Source: Pseudomonas sp. UBA4617 (lineage in GTDB: Bacteria > Pseudomonadota > Gammaproteobacteria > Pseudomonadales > Pseudomonadaceae). From it: a stretch of DNA of 64,000 nucleotides. This document shows positions 44,849-52,801 of this stretch, one piece after another. The position numbers and the translations under genes were made by a program. The stretch is taken from NCBI RefSeq assembly GCF_002386445.1, contig NZ_DGIR01000027.1:186001-250000 (forward strand). The letters are read 5' to 3'. The notes under the pieces were generated by a model that did no database searches, was not told where the DNA came from, and was given only the letters and a program-made list of their open reading frames with translations. Positions within the stretch are counted from its first letter, which is position 1. Every line of letters starts with the position of its first letter.

Positions 44849-44927
44849 CGCGACACAAGGCCGCTCCTGCAGGGGCCAGCCGAGCCTATGTCGGAAACCG
44901 CCCCTGCAGGAGCGGCCTTGCGTCGCG
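44849..44927. repeat. Inverted pair of REP-like elements
   Basis: CGCGACACAAGGCCGCTCCT then GCAGGGG (44849-44875) is mirrored by CCCCTGCAGGAGCGGCCTTG then CGTCGCG (44901-44927). This is a second REP sequence class common in P. putida spacers, again in tail-to-tail arrangement, between the LysR start and the YebC-family stop. Confidence 0.8.
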
Positions 44928-44929
44928 AT

Positions 44930-44946
44930 GGGCCGCGAAGCGGCCC
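44930..44946. terminator. Hairpin after the YebC-family gene
   Basis: GGGCCGC (44930-44936) and GCGGCCC (44940-44946) form a 7-bp stem with a 3-nt loop, 12 bp past the stop of the minus-strand YebC-family gene. No T-run follows, so the call is moderate. Confidence 0.45.
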
Positions 44947-44958
44947 CGATTACACGGA

Positions 44959-45669
44959 TCAGTCAGTCAGGCCGACGTACACGTTCTGTACATCATCGTT
45001 CTCGTCGATGGCCTCGAGGAACGCTTCCACCTCGGCCAGCGCCTCGGCACTCAGGCTGGCTGCGCTGACCGGGTTCTTCGGGGTGTAGCCGATCTTCGCC
45101 GAGGTCACGGTGAAGCCATGTTCCGGCAGGGCCTTCTGCACCGCATCCAGGTCGGTGGTGTCGGTGATGAACAGGGTCGAACCTTCTTCGTCGCCTTCCT
45201 CGAAGTCCTGGGCACCGGCCTCGATGGCCGCCATTTCCGGGTCGGCGTCACCGTTGGCGGTGGCTTCGATCAGGCCGACGTGGTTGAAGTCCCAGGCCAC
45301 CGAGCCGCTGGCACCCAGCTGGCCCTTGCGGAACAGCACGCGGATCTGTGCGACGGTGCGGTTGACGTTGTCGGTCAGGCACTCGACGATCAGCGGCACC
45401 TGGTGCGGGGCGAAGCCTTCGTAGCTGACCGCCGAGTACTGCACGGCATCGCCGTCCAGGCCCGCGCCCTTGCGGATGGCGCGTTCCAGGGTTTCGCGGG
45501 TCATCGAGGCCTTCTTGGCCTGCTCGATGGCCAGGCGCAGGCGCGGGTTCATGTCAGGGTCGGCGCCGGACTTGGCGGCGATCTGGATCTCTTTGGACAG
45601 CTTGCCCATGATCTTGCCTTTGGCGTTGGCCGCGGCTTCTTTATGTTTGGCTTTCCACTGTGCGCCCAT
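44959..45669 (-). CDS. YebC/PmpR-family protein (YeeN-like paralogue)
   Basis: This 236-residue protein has the TACO1/YebC three-domain layout. The N-terminal signature is MGAQWKAKHKEAAANAKGKI and GKLSKEIQIAAKSGADPDMN, followed by RLRLAIEQAKKASMTRETLE and ERAIRKGAG. The characteristic YEGFAPHQVPLIVECLTDN and a Glu/Asp-rich middle region follow. Members bind DNA or act in translation of difficult sequences; the acidic, slightly short form resembles YeeN. The start follows AAGAGAAT. It is probably monocistronic. Confidence 0.92.
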   Translation of the reverse strand: MGAQWKAKHKEAAANAKGKIMGKLSKEIQIAAKSGADPDMNPRLRLAIEQAKKASMTRETLERAIRKGAGLDGDAVQYSAVSYEGFAPHQVPLIVECLTDNVNRTVAQIRVLFRKGQLGASGSVAWDFNHVGLIEATANGDADPEMAAIEAGAQDFEEGDEEGSTLFITDTTDLDAVQKALPEHGFTVTSAKIGYTPKNPVSAASLSAEALAEVEAFLEAIDENDDVQNVYVGLTD

Positions 45670-45766
45670 GTCGATTCTCTTGTTTCAGCGGCCGGTTCAG
45701 GAAGCGACCGGCCAAAAGTGGGTGCAGTTTATACGCCCTCCGGCCTGTGTTCGACAAGAAATCTCA

Positions 45767-47158
45767 TCAGCCTTTATCGGCTTTACCCGCCGCTGCCGCA
45801 AACCGCGCCAGCCGCACATCCAGCCTCCGCGGCCGCAGCCCACGGTCCTCGGCGCGTTCCTTGCGGCGGATGGCATTGCGCACCAGCAGCGAGCCGAGGT
45901 AGCGGATCGGCTCGGGCGGGAACCAGCCCAGCGGCCCGTTGACCAGCGGCGAGCGGGTCCATGGGTTGTCCAGCCCCAGTGCCAGCGAGGACAGGATCTG
46001 ACCGCCCATGTGGCACGGGCCGACACCGCTGCCGGAGTAACCAAAGCCGTAGAACACGTTGCCCTGCCCGTCCAGCCGGCCAAAGAATGGCAAACCGGTT
46101 ACCGAACGGTCCGATGGCCCGTTCCAGCTGGCCGCCAGCGGCACTTCGGCCAACGCCGGGAAAAACCCGCCCAGGCTTTCGCGCAACAGGGGCTGGTACG
46201 GCGAGGGCTGGTCGAATACCGGCAACATGCGCCCGCCATAGGCAAAGGTATTGCCGCCCTTGCCGAGCATCAGCCGCCCATCACAGGTGTTGTGGTAGTA
46301 ATGCACGAAGATGCGCGAGTCGAGCACGCTGATACCGCTGTCCAGGCCGATCTGGCGCAGCAGGTCGGGGCACGGTTCGGTGATGACCATGTCGCTGGAA
46401 ACGATCGCCACGCTGCGTTCGAACTGCGGGAAGGCCCGCGCCATCCAGGCATTCAGGCCGAGCACCACGCGCTCGGCGCGCAGCGTGCCATGGGTGGTGC
46501 GCACCTGCACCGGGGCACCATGCTCCAGGCCGGTCATGGCCGTGCCTTCATGAATGCGCACACCCCGCTGCAAGGCCACCCGGCGCAGGCCGCGCACCAG
46601 CTTGCCCGGCTGCACCGTGGCGGCGGCCGGCGAGAACCAGCCCTCCAGGTGCCGTGCCGAGCCCGCCAGGCGCTGCACCTGGTCGAGCGGCAGGCGGCGG
46701 AACGAATTGATACCCTGGCGCTGCAGCGCAGCGATCACCGCATCGGTGGCACCGACCTGGGCCGAATTGGTGGCAGTGTACAGCGTGCCATCCAGGCGGT
46801 AGTCGCAGTCGATGCCATTGGCTGCGCAGAATGCACCAATCTCGCCAATGCTGCGCTCCGACTCGCGCACCAGGCGCACCGCCTCGGCCACGCCGAACAG
46901 ACGCTCGAGGGTGAAGTACTTGGCCGACCAGGACAACGCGCAACCACCGTTGCGCCCACTGGCACCGGCACCGCAGATATCGGCCTCGATCAGCACGATG
47001 TCCAGGGCCGGCTGCGCCTCCTTGAGCATCAGCGCCGTCCAAAGGCCGGTGTAGCCGCCACCGACGATGCACACATCGCAACGGGCATCGCCCGACAATG
47101 GCGGGCACACCGCTTCCTGTGCCGAATCCAGGGCCTGTTGCAGCCAGAAGGGTCTCAT
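45767..47158 (-). CDS. FAD-dependent amine oxidoreductase (DadA/PuuB-like)
   Basis: This 463-residue flavoprotein of the D-amino acid oxidase group has a dinucleotide-binding motif DVCIVGGGYTGLWTALMLKE (about 28-47) and the GASGRNGGCALSWSAKYFTL segment seen in PuuB-like oxidases. The C-terminal FAD contact is FGYSGSGVGPCHMGGQ. The family deaminates or dealkylates amines and amino acids. It starts 15 bp after the stop of the OPA-type permease, so the two form an operon. This pairing with a divergent LysR recalls Pseudomonas 2-aminoethylphosphonate clusters, so an N-alkyl-aminophosphonate or similar amine is a possible, unproven substrate. Confidence 0.85.
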   Translation of the reverse strand: MRPFWLQQALDSAQEAVCPPLSGDARCDVCIVGGGYTGLWTALMLKEAQPALDIVLIEADICGAGASGRNGGCALSWSAKYFTLERLFGVAEAVRLVRESERSIGEIGAFCAANGIDCDYRLDGTLYTATNSAQVGATDAVIAALQRQGINSFRRLPLDQVQRLAGSARHLEGWFSPAAATVQPGKLVRGLRRVALQRGVRIHEGTAMTGLEHGAPVQVRTTHGTLRAERVVLGLNAWMARAFPQFERSVAIVSSDMVITEPCPDLLRQIGLDSGISVLDSRIFVHYYHNTCDGRLMLGKGGNTFAYGGRMLPVFDQPSPYQPLLRESLGGFFPALAEVPLAASWNGPSDRSVTGLPFFGRLDGQGNVFYGFGYSGSGVGPCHMGGQILSSLALGLDNPWTRSPLVNGPLGWFPPEPIRYLGSLLVRNAIRRKERAEDRGLRPRRLDVRLARFAAAAGKADKG

Positions 47159-47173
47159 TCGCTCGCTTTCCTT

Positions 47174-48490
47174 TCAGGTACGCATTGGCTTGATTGCCAG
47201 GCTGGTGTTCGGTGCCAGCTCGGCGCTCTGCGCGGCGCTGGCCGGCCGGCTGTTCCAGTGCGGCAGCAGCACCAGGGCCGAGAACAGCGCACAGCCGGCG
47301 AACACGATGAACACCGTGACACCGTCGAAGTAGCCCGGTAGCAGCCCGCCCAGCACGGCCCCCACCGAACCGCAGCCGTTGACGAAGCCCGCCGCGGTGG
47401 CGCCGGCCTTGGCGGTGCCGAAGTCGATGGCTGCCGCGCCGCTGATCATCGAGTCCGGCCCGTACAGGGTCAGGCCCATGACGAACAGCAGGGCCACCAC
47501 CAGCACCACGCTGCCGGTGTCCATGGCCGCCATGAACGCCGCCAGGGTCACGGTCAGCAGGACCAGGCTGATCACGCAGGCCGGCATGCGCCGGGCACTG
47601 AACAGTTTGTCCGATGCCAGGCCGATCAGGATCGGCCCAAGCAGCCCGGCCAGTTCGAACGCCGTTGGGATGATCGCTGCGCCTACCTTGCCGACCGACG
47701 GCATCTGCTCGAAGACGATCACCGGCCCCCACAGCAGGATGGCGTAGCGCGCCGGTTTCAACAGGAAGTAGGCGAGCCCCAGGGTCAGCACCGTGCGGTT
47801 GCGCAAGATTTCCTTCAATGGCGCCCACAGGCTGCACAGGTTGCCGCCCGGGGCCATGCTCTGTGGTTCGGGCTCGACCGCCGGCAGGCCGACGTCCTCA
47901 GGCTTGTTGCGCTGCAGGAAGAAGAACAGCACAGCCACCAGCGCCACCACGGCAGCGCTGGAGAAAAACGCCGCGTGCCAGGTGCCGACCAGGGTGTAGG
48001 CCCACCAACCGGCGAATGGCGAGGCCACCAGGCCGCCGAAGGCATAGCAGGAACTCCACAACCCGAGCACCCGGCCGCGCTGCACGGCGGGGAAGAAACT
48101 GCCGATGTTCTTGCACAACCCCGCCCACCCGGTGGATTGCGCCAGGCCCTGCACCAGCATGCAGGTGGCGAAGATCGGGAAGGTAGCGTAGCTGCCCATC
48201 ACCACGGCGGCGCCGGCGGAAATCAGCAGGCCACCGAGCACCACCACGCGCGGGCCGAAGCGGTCGGCGAGCATGCCCCAGGTGAACTGGCCCACGGCAT
48301 AGGCGGCCAGGTAAATCGCGTCGAGGTTGGCCATGGCGGCCTTGTCGAGCATGAAATCCGGGTCTTCGGCGATGCCCAGCTTGGCCACCGAGAAGGCCTT
48401 GCGGGTGAAGTAGAAGGCGGCGTAGGCCAGCCAGGTGATGGCGAAGATCTGAATGCGCCAGCGTTTCAACGTGGCTAGTGATTGGTTCAT
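47174..48490 (-). CDS. MFS permease of the organophosphate:phosphate antiporter (OPA) family
   Basis: This 438-residue, 12-helix inner-membrane protein has the OPA hallmark near the N-terminus (WLAYAAFYFTRKAFSVAKLG, like GlpT/UhpT/PgtP). It also has GMLADRFGPRVVVLGG in loop 2-3, QGLAQSTGWAGLCKNIGSFF and a C-terminal YGPDSMISGAAAIDFGTAKA typical of GlpT-like proteins. OPA carriers move phosphorylated or phosphonate organics. GAGGTC lies upstream of ATG 48490. It is the first gene of a two-gene operon with the FAD oxidoreductase and divergent from a LysR gene. Confidence 0.88.
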   Translation of the reverse strand: MNQSLATLKRWRIQIFAITWLAYAAFYFTRKAFSVAKLGIAEDPDFMLDKAAMANLDAIYLAAYAVGQFTWGMLADRFGPRVVVLGGLLISAGAAVVMGSYATFPIFATCMLVQGLAQSTGWAGLCKNIGSFFPAVQRGRVLGLWSSCYAFGGLVASPFAGWWAYTLVGTWHAAFFSSAAVVALVAVLFFFLQRNKPEDVGLPAVEPEPQSMAPGGNLCSLWAPLKEILRNRTVLTLGLAYFLLKPARYAILLWGPVIVFEQMPSVGKVGAAIIPTAFELAGLLGPILIGLASDKLFSARRMPACVISLVLLTVTLAAFMAAMDTGSVVLVVALLFVMGLTLYGPDSMISGAAAIDFGTAKAGATAAGFVNGCGSVGAVLGGLLPGYFDGVTVFIVFAGCALFSALVLLPHWNSRPASAAQSAELAPNTSLAIKPMRT

Positions 48491-48673
48491 TTAAGTCTGA
48501 CCTCTTGCTCAAGTGTGCCGGCAGAATGTGAAGAAACGCCTGTCTTGTTCTTGTGTTACGCACAGCGATGACGAGGCTGTCATCGGGTCAGATGGCGCCG
48601 TGTGGGCGTCATGGCCCTGGCGGCACTTGTGGTACCTGCGTCGGGCTGAAAGGTATGGAAACAGCTGCTGACT

Positions 48674-48694
48674 GATAAATAAAATCGATTTATC
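48674..48694. promoter_or_regulatory. 21-bp dyad, probable LysR operator
   Basis: GATAAAT (48674-48680) and ATTTATC (48688-48694) are perfect inverted arms around AAAATCG. The AT-rich dyad is 40 bp upstream of the LysR start and within the divergent gap to the OPA permease, where an autoregulatory LysR site is expected. Confidence 0.6.
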
Positions 48695-48733
48695 GTATTA
48701 CACACATAAGCCTGGCTTGTTACTGAGGTGGTC

Positions 48734-49603
48734 ATGTCGGTTTCCCACGCACAACTCAAGGCCTTTCACGCCGTAGCCGTGCACGGCAGCTTTACCCGCG
48801 CGGCCGAAAAGCTGTTTCTTACCCAGCCGGCAGTATCCGACCAGGTGCGCAAGCTGGAGGAGCGTTTTGGCGTATTGCTGTTTCACCGCAACAAACGTTC
48901 GGTACAGCTCACCGACCTGGGTGAGCGCCTGCTGGGCATCAGCCAGCGCCTGTTCGCCTGCGAGGCCGAGGCGCATGAACTGTTGCAGGACTCGCGCGCC
49001 CTGCACACCGGCAGCCTGGTGCTGGCAGTGGATGCGCCGGTGCACGTGCTGCCGCAGATCGCCCGCTTCTGCCAACGCTACCCCGGCATTCAGGTGAAGG
49101 TCGAAACCGGCAACACCGATGAATCGCTGGCCCGGCTGTTCAGTTACCAGGCCGACCTGGCCCTGCTGGGGCGGGATGTCGACGACGAACGCCTGCATTG
49201 CCTGCCGCTGCGCCGCGACCCGATGGTGGCGTTCGTCTCGCACCAGCACCCGTGGGCCAGCCGTGGCTCGATCAGCCTGGCGGACCTGGACGATATGCCG
49301 CTGGTGCTGCGCGAACCCGGCTCGGTGACGCGGCAGACGCTGGAGCAGGAAATGCAACGGGCCGGGTTGCGGATTCGCCCGGCGATCCAGGTTGAAGGCC
49401 GGGAAGCAGCACGCGAAGCCGTGGTGGTGGGGATTGGCGTGGGGGTGGTGTCGGCGGCGGAGTTTGGTGCCGATGCGCGCGTGTGTGCGTTGCCCATCGT
49501 CGATTGCCAGCGGTACCTGACCGAGACCTTGGTGTGCCTGAGCGAACAGCGCACGCGGCGGGTGGTGGCGACCTTCCTGCAGACGGTTGAGGAAGCGCTG
49601 TGA
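48734..49603 (+). CDS. LysR-family regulator divergent from OPA permease/FAD oxidase operon
   Basis: This 289-residue regulator has an N-terminal HTH (AQLKAFHAVAVHGSFTRAAE, QPAVSDQVRKLEERFGVLLF). Its CysB-like effector domain begins at about residue 90 (GSLVLAVDAPVHVLPQIARF). GAGG lies 7 bp before ATG 48734, which is preferred to the GTG two codons upstream. It resembles LysR proteins found with 2-aminoethylphosphonate genes in Pseudomonas, as I recall, but that is not decisive. Confidence 0.87.
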   Translation: MSVSHAQLKAFHAVAVHGSFTRAAEKLFLTQPAVSDQVRKLEERFGVLLFHRNKRSVQLTDLGERLLGISQRLFACEAEAHELLQDSRALHTGSLVLAVDAPVHVLPQIARFCQRYPGIQVKVETGNTDESLARLFSYQADLALLGRDVDDERLHCLPLRRDPMVAFVSHQHPWASRGSISLADLDDMPLVLREPGSVTRQTLEQEMQRAGLRIRPAIQVEGREAAREAVVVGIGVGVVSAAEFGADARVCALPIVDCQRYLTETLVCLSEQRTRRVVATFLQTVEEAL

Positions 49604-49660
49604 GGCCAGTACAGGCAACCCGGCTATGCTGGGATAACCACCGCCTCCGGCACTCACACC

Positions 49661-50032
49661 ATGCACTTGCGCCTCGCCGCCGACACCTTGCTGCTGCTGC
49701 ACCTGGCGTTCATCCTGCTGGTGCTGTTCGGCGGCCTGCTGGTGCTGCGCTGGCGCGCCGCCCTGCTGCTGCATCTGCCAGCCCTGGCCTGGGGCCTGGC
49801 GGTGGAATACCTGCACCTGGGTTGCCCGCTGACTGCCTGGGAAAACCACATGCGCAACGCGGCCGGTGACGCGGGCTACCAGGGCGGCTTCATCGACCAT
49901 TACATCTGGCCGCTGATCTACCCCGCCGGGCTGACACCCTCTGTCCAGCTGGTGCTGGGCAGTGTCGTGCTGCTGCTCAACCTCGGCATCTACAGCTACG
50001 TGGCCTGGCGCTGGCGCCGCCCTAGCGGGTAG
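49661..50032 (+). CDS. DUF2784 membrane protein
   Basis: This 123-residue protein has about four hydrophobic segments and the DUF2784 signatures CPLTAWENHMRNAAGDAGYQ and GGFIDHYIWPLIYPAGLTPS. Function unknown; an inner-membrane location is expected. Its last 11 bases overlap the end of the convergent trans-aconitate methyltransferase gene. No strong Shine-Dalgarno site is visible before ATG 49661. Confidence 0.82.
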   Translation: MHLRLAADTLLLLHLAFILLVLFGGLLVLRWRAALLLHLPALAWGLAVEYLHLGCPLTAWENHMRNAAGDAGYQGGFIDHYIWPLIYPAGLTPSVQLVLGSVVLLLNLGIYSYVAWRWRRPSG

Positions 50033-50798
50033 CAACCACGAACAAGCGCGGGAACGGCAACAGCACCTTGCCATCGGTGGCTGGCGGGTAGTCGCGCTGC
50101 ATGGCCTGCAGGTACATCTGCAGGAAGTCAGCCTGCTCCTGCGCGTCGAGCCTGGCCAGATAAGGCCGCAGTGCCGAACCCTTGAACCATTCCACCACCG
50201 CTTCGGCGCCACCCAGCAACGGGTGGTGATAGGTGGTGCGCCACACATCCACCCGCGCGCACAAAGGGCTGAGCAGGTCGTAGTAGAACGCCGCGTTGTG
50301 CCGCGGCGGCAGCTGGAAATCGGCGAACTTGGCTGCCCAGGGGCCTTGGCTGGCAATCTCGCGCAATTGCCGGTGGGCCGGCTCGTCAAGGTTGTCCGGG
50401 GTCTGTACCGCCAGGCTGGCGCCTTCGCTCAATTGGCGCACCAGGTGCGGGTACAGTGATGCATGGTCCGGGAGCCATTGCAGCGAGGCATTGGCCAGGA
50501 TCAGGTCCTGGGGCTCGGCGGCGGACCAGTCGGCGATGTCGGCAACCAGCGTGCGCACCCGGGGGATGCACAGCCGCTTGCGTTCGCGGGCCTTGTCGAT
50601 CATGTCCGGGTCGCTGTCCAGTGCGCTGACCTGGGCGTCCGGGTAACGTTGCAACAGCACCTCGGTGGAGTTGCCGGGGCCGCACCCCAGGTCGGTGGCG
50701 TGGCGTACCGGGCGTGGCGGCACGGCGCCGAGCAGGTCGCGCACGGCGCGGGTGCGCTCGTCTTCGAACAGGGAATACTGGTTGGCAGACCAGGCCAT
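50022..50798 (-). CDS. tam: Trans-aconitate 2-methyltransferase
   Basis: This 258-residue cytosolic enzyme methylates trans-aconitate, a spontaneous inhibitor formed from cis-aconitate, using AdoMet. It matches E. coli Tam along its length: ATDLGCGPGNST (AdoMet motif I), ISALD-type VSALDSDPDMIDKA, LILANASLQWLPDH and VDVWRTTYHHPLLGG. AAGGAG precedes ATG 50798. Confidence 0.92.
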   Translation of the reverse strand: MAWSANQYSLFEDERTRAVRDLLGAVPPRPVRHATDLGCGPGNSTEVLLQRYPDAQVSALDSDPDMIDKARERKRLCIPRVRTLVADIADWSAAEPQDLILANASLQWLPDHASLYPHLVRQLSEGASLAVQTPDNLDEPAHRQLREIASQGPWAAKFADFQLPPRHNAAFYYDLLSPLCARVDVWRTTYHHPLLGGAEAVVEWFKGSALRPYLARLDAQEQADFLQMYLQAMQRDYPPATDGKVLLPFPRLFVVATR

Positions 50799-50888
50799 GG
50801 GCAACTCCTTCAGGCGGGTAATGGGGGCAGCATATTGCGATCTGCGGGCGAGCGGAACTGGCTGACGCGCTTGCAGGTCATTCCTTGC

Positions 50889-51062
50889 ATGCGCATGAAG
50901 ACTTATCTGGCCCTTGCCATCCTCGCCCTGATCGCCACCGCCGCCCTGCTTGGCTCGCCGTGGATGAACCAGCGCTTTCACCTGCCAGCGGAAAAAAACC
51001 ATGCCCAACAACGCGAAACGGCCGGGTCCCCGCGGGAGCCGGCCGTTTCGCGAAGCGAATGA
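50889..51062 (+). CDS. Possible small membrane or secreted peptide
   Basis: This 57-codon frame begins MRMKTYLALAILALIATAAL, which looks like a signal or membrane segment, followed by a polar tail (PAEKNHAQQRETAG). The tail coding region overlaps the hairpin at 51012-51052, and the Shine-Dalgarno site is weak (GCAGG, about 12 bp away). It may be a real small protein or chance. Confidence 0.3.
   Translation: MRMKTYLALAILALIATAALLGSPWMNQRFHLPAEKNHAQQRETAGSPREPAVSRSE
51012..51052. terminator. 14-bp perfect hairpin after the permease gene
   Basis: CGCGAAACGGCCGG (51012-51025) and CCGGCCGTTTCGCG (51039-51052) pair perfectly around a 13-nt loop, 14 bp past the stop of the minus-strand GABA-type permease. 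It is a likely terminator, though without a T-run. Confidence 0.6.
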
Positions 51063-51065
51063 CGC

Positions 51066-52475
51066 TTAGTGCTGCTTGCCAGAACGAATCTGGTGCACCA
51101 CACCCATCGCCACCACGATCGCCGCAGCGATACCGGTGGAGACGACCAGGATCTGGTAGTCAGGCATGAAGGCCATGGTCACCAGGGCGGCGACGATGAA
51201 AGCGATCACCAGGTAGGTCAGCCATGGGAACAGCCACATCTTCAGGCGTACTTCCTTGCCTTCGGCGATCAGCTTGCGGCGCATGCGCAGCTGCGAGAAG
51301 GCGATCACCAGGTACACCAGCAGGGCGATCATGCCGGTGGTGTTCATCAGGGTTTCGAGCACGTCCTTCGGGCGCAGGGTCTCGCTGAAGTTGATCAGGG
51401 CGCAGACGATGGCCACCGCGCACGACCCCATGATCGCGTACACGGGTACACCGGTACCCGCGCGGGTGATCTTGAAGAACGATGGCGCGTCGCCACGCTG
51501 GGCCAGGGAGAACAGCATGCGCGAAGCGGTATAGTGGCCGGAGATCAGGCAGCTGCTTACCGAGGTCAGCACGACGAAGTTCATCAGCAGCTCGGCGTAC
51601 GGCACGCCCAGCAGTTCCAGGGTACGGCGATAGGCGCCATAACCGGAAACGCCCAGCTGCGGGTCGTTCCACGGTACCAGGCAGACGATCAGGAAGATCG
51701 AGCCGACATAGAACAGGCACACCCGCCAGACCACCGAGTTGGTCGCCTTGACGATCTGCGTGGCCGGGTCCTTGGCTTCGGCAGCGGCGATGGTAACGAT
51801 TTCCGCGCCGAGGAAGGCGAACATCACCCCGAGCAAGGCACCAATCACGGTGGTGATGCCATTGGGCATGAAGCCTTCGGCCGTGAGGTGGCTGATGCCC
51901 CGCACTTCACCGAACTGCCAGATATTCAGCACTGCCGCGGTACACACGATCAGGAAGCAGACGATCGCGATCACCTTGATCAGGGCGAACCAGAACTCGA
52001 ACTCACCGTAGTGCTTGACGTTGAAGAAGTTGACGGTGATCAGCAACAGGGTCGTGGCCAGCACGAACACGTTGACGCTGACATCGGGGAAGAACCCATG
52101 CAGGATCTTGCCTGCCACATAGGCTTCCCAGGCCATGAGGATGACCCAGTACCACCAGTACAGCCAGCCGATGGTGAAACCGGCCCAACGGCCGATGGCG
52201 CGGTCGGCGTAGGTGGAGAACGAACCGGTGTCCGGCGAGGACGTCGCCATTTCACCCAGCATGCGCATGATCAGTACCACCAGGATGCCACCTGCCAGGT
52301 AGGCCAGGACAGCGGCTGGGCCGGCGCTATGGATCACGCTGCCGGAACCGACGAACAAGGCGCCGCCGATAACCCCGGCGATCGACATCATCGTCAGGTG
52401 GCGCGACTTGAGCGAGGCACTGAGTTTGCTCTCGTGCCCGCTTTTCGCGGTGGTGGTTGTAGATGTTGCGTCCAT
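51066..52475 (-). CDS. Amino acid permease, GabP-like (AAT family)
   Basis: This 469-residue, 12-helix inner-membrane proton symporter is strongly similar to E. coli GabP: LKSRHLTMMSIAGVIGGALF, PDTGSFSTYADRAIGRWAGF, GAEIVTIAAAEAKDPATQIV and YTASRMLFSLAQRGDAPSFF. GABA or a related omega-amino acid is the likely substrate. The start ATG 52475 has only a weak Shine-Dalgarno site. It is divergent from a MocR-type regulator across a 326-bp gap with a 25-bp dyad. Confidence 0.88.
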   Translation of the reverse strand: MDATSTTTTAKSGHESKLSASLKSRHLTMMSIAGVIGGALFVGSGSVIHSAGPAAVLAYLAGGILVVLIMRMLGEMATSSPDTGSFSTYADRAIGRWAGFTIGWLYWWYWVILMAWEAYVAGKILHGFFPDVSVNVFVLATTLLLITVNFFNVKHYGEFEFWFALIKVIAIVCFLIVCTAAVLNIWQFGEVRGISHLTAEGFMPNGITTVIGALLGVMFAFLGAEIVTIAAAEAKDPATQIVKATNSVVWRVCLFYVGSIFLIVCLVPWNDPQLGVSGYGAYRRTLELLGVPYAELLMNFVVLTSVSSCLISGHYTASRMLFSLAQRGDAPSFFKITRAGTGVPVYAIMGSCAVAIVCALINFSETLRPKDVLETLMNTTGMIALLVYLVIAFSQLRMRRKLIAEGKEVRLKMWLFPWLTYLVIAFIVAALVTMAFMPDYQILVVSTGIAAAIVVAMGVVHQIRSGKQH

Positions 52476-52801
52476 CAGTTGTGTACCCCGTGCTTCTTTT
52501 TATCCAAGGAAAACTGTGAAACCCCGATGGCTGGCGGTTTCACCTGTACATCAGTGCTAATGCGGGCAGGATGGTGTGTGACGAACACACGCAGGCCTTC
52601 CATGGCGGCCTGCTGACGCGCCCCAGGACTGACGCCTGGGGCGAACTGAACATGCTTTAGGTGGCGATATCTGACACCTAATGTAAAAATGTCCGGCGCA
52701 GAGAACCATGCACAGTGGCATGAAACTCGCACTGCACTGTATAGGTCGCCGATGCAATACACCGCCTCAGCGCCTGGCGTTACACACCCTGAAGGCCCCG
52801 A
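52476..52801. other. Divergent control region between GabP-like permease and MocR regulator
   Basis: No gene is supported in this 326-bp gap. It holds a 9-bp-stem hairpin (CGCCCCAGG at 52619-52627 with CCTGGGGCG at 52635-52643), an imperfect GTGTGT/ACACAC symmetry near 52575-52590, and the 25-bp dyad at 52657-52681. Confidence 0.6.
52657..52681. promoter_or_regulatory. 25-bp dyad, candidate operator
   Basis: TTAGGTG (52657-52663) and CACCTAA (52675-52681) are perfect inverted arms placed symmetrically around a central GATATC palindrome. The site is 121 bp before the MocR start and about 180 bp before the permease start. A dimeric regulator, perhaps the MocR protein, could bind it. Confidence 0.5.

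Noticed and set aside
52726..52742. A sigma54-like TGGCAT-N5-TCGCA sequence upstream of the MocR gene
   Set aside because: It departs from the -24/-12 consensus at key bases (T for C at the end of the -24 element, C in the -12 TTGC), so it is not strong enough to call.
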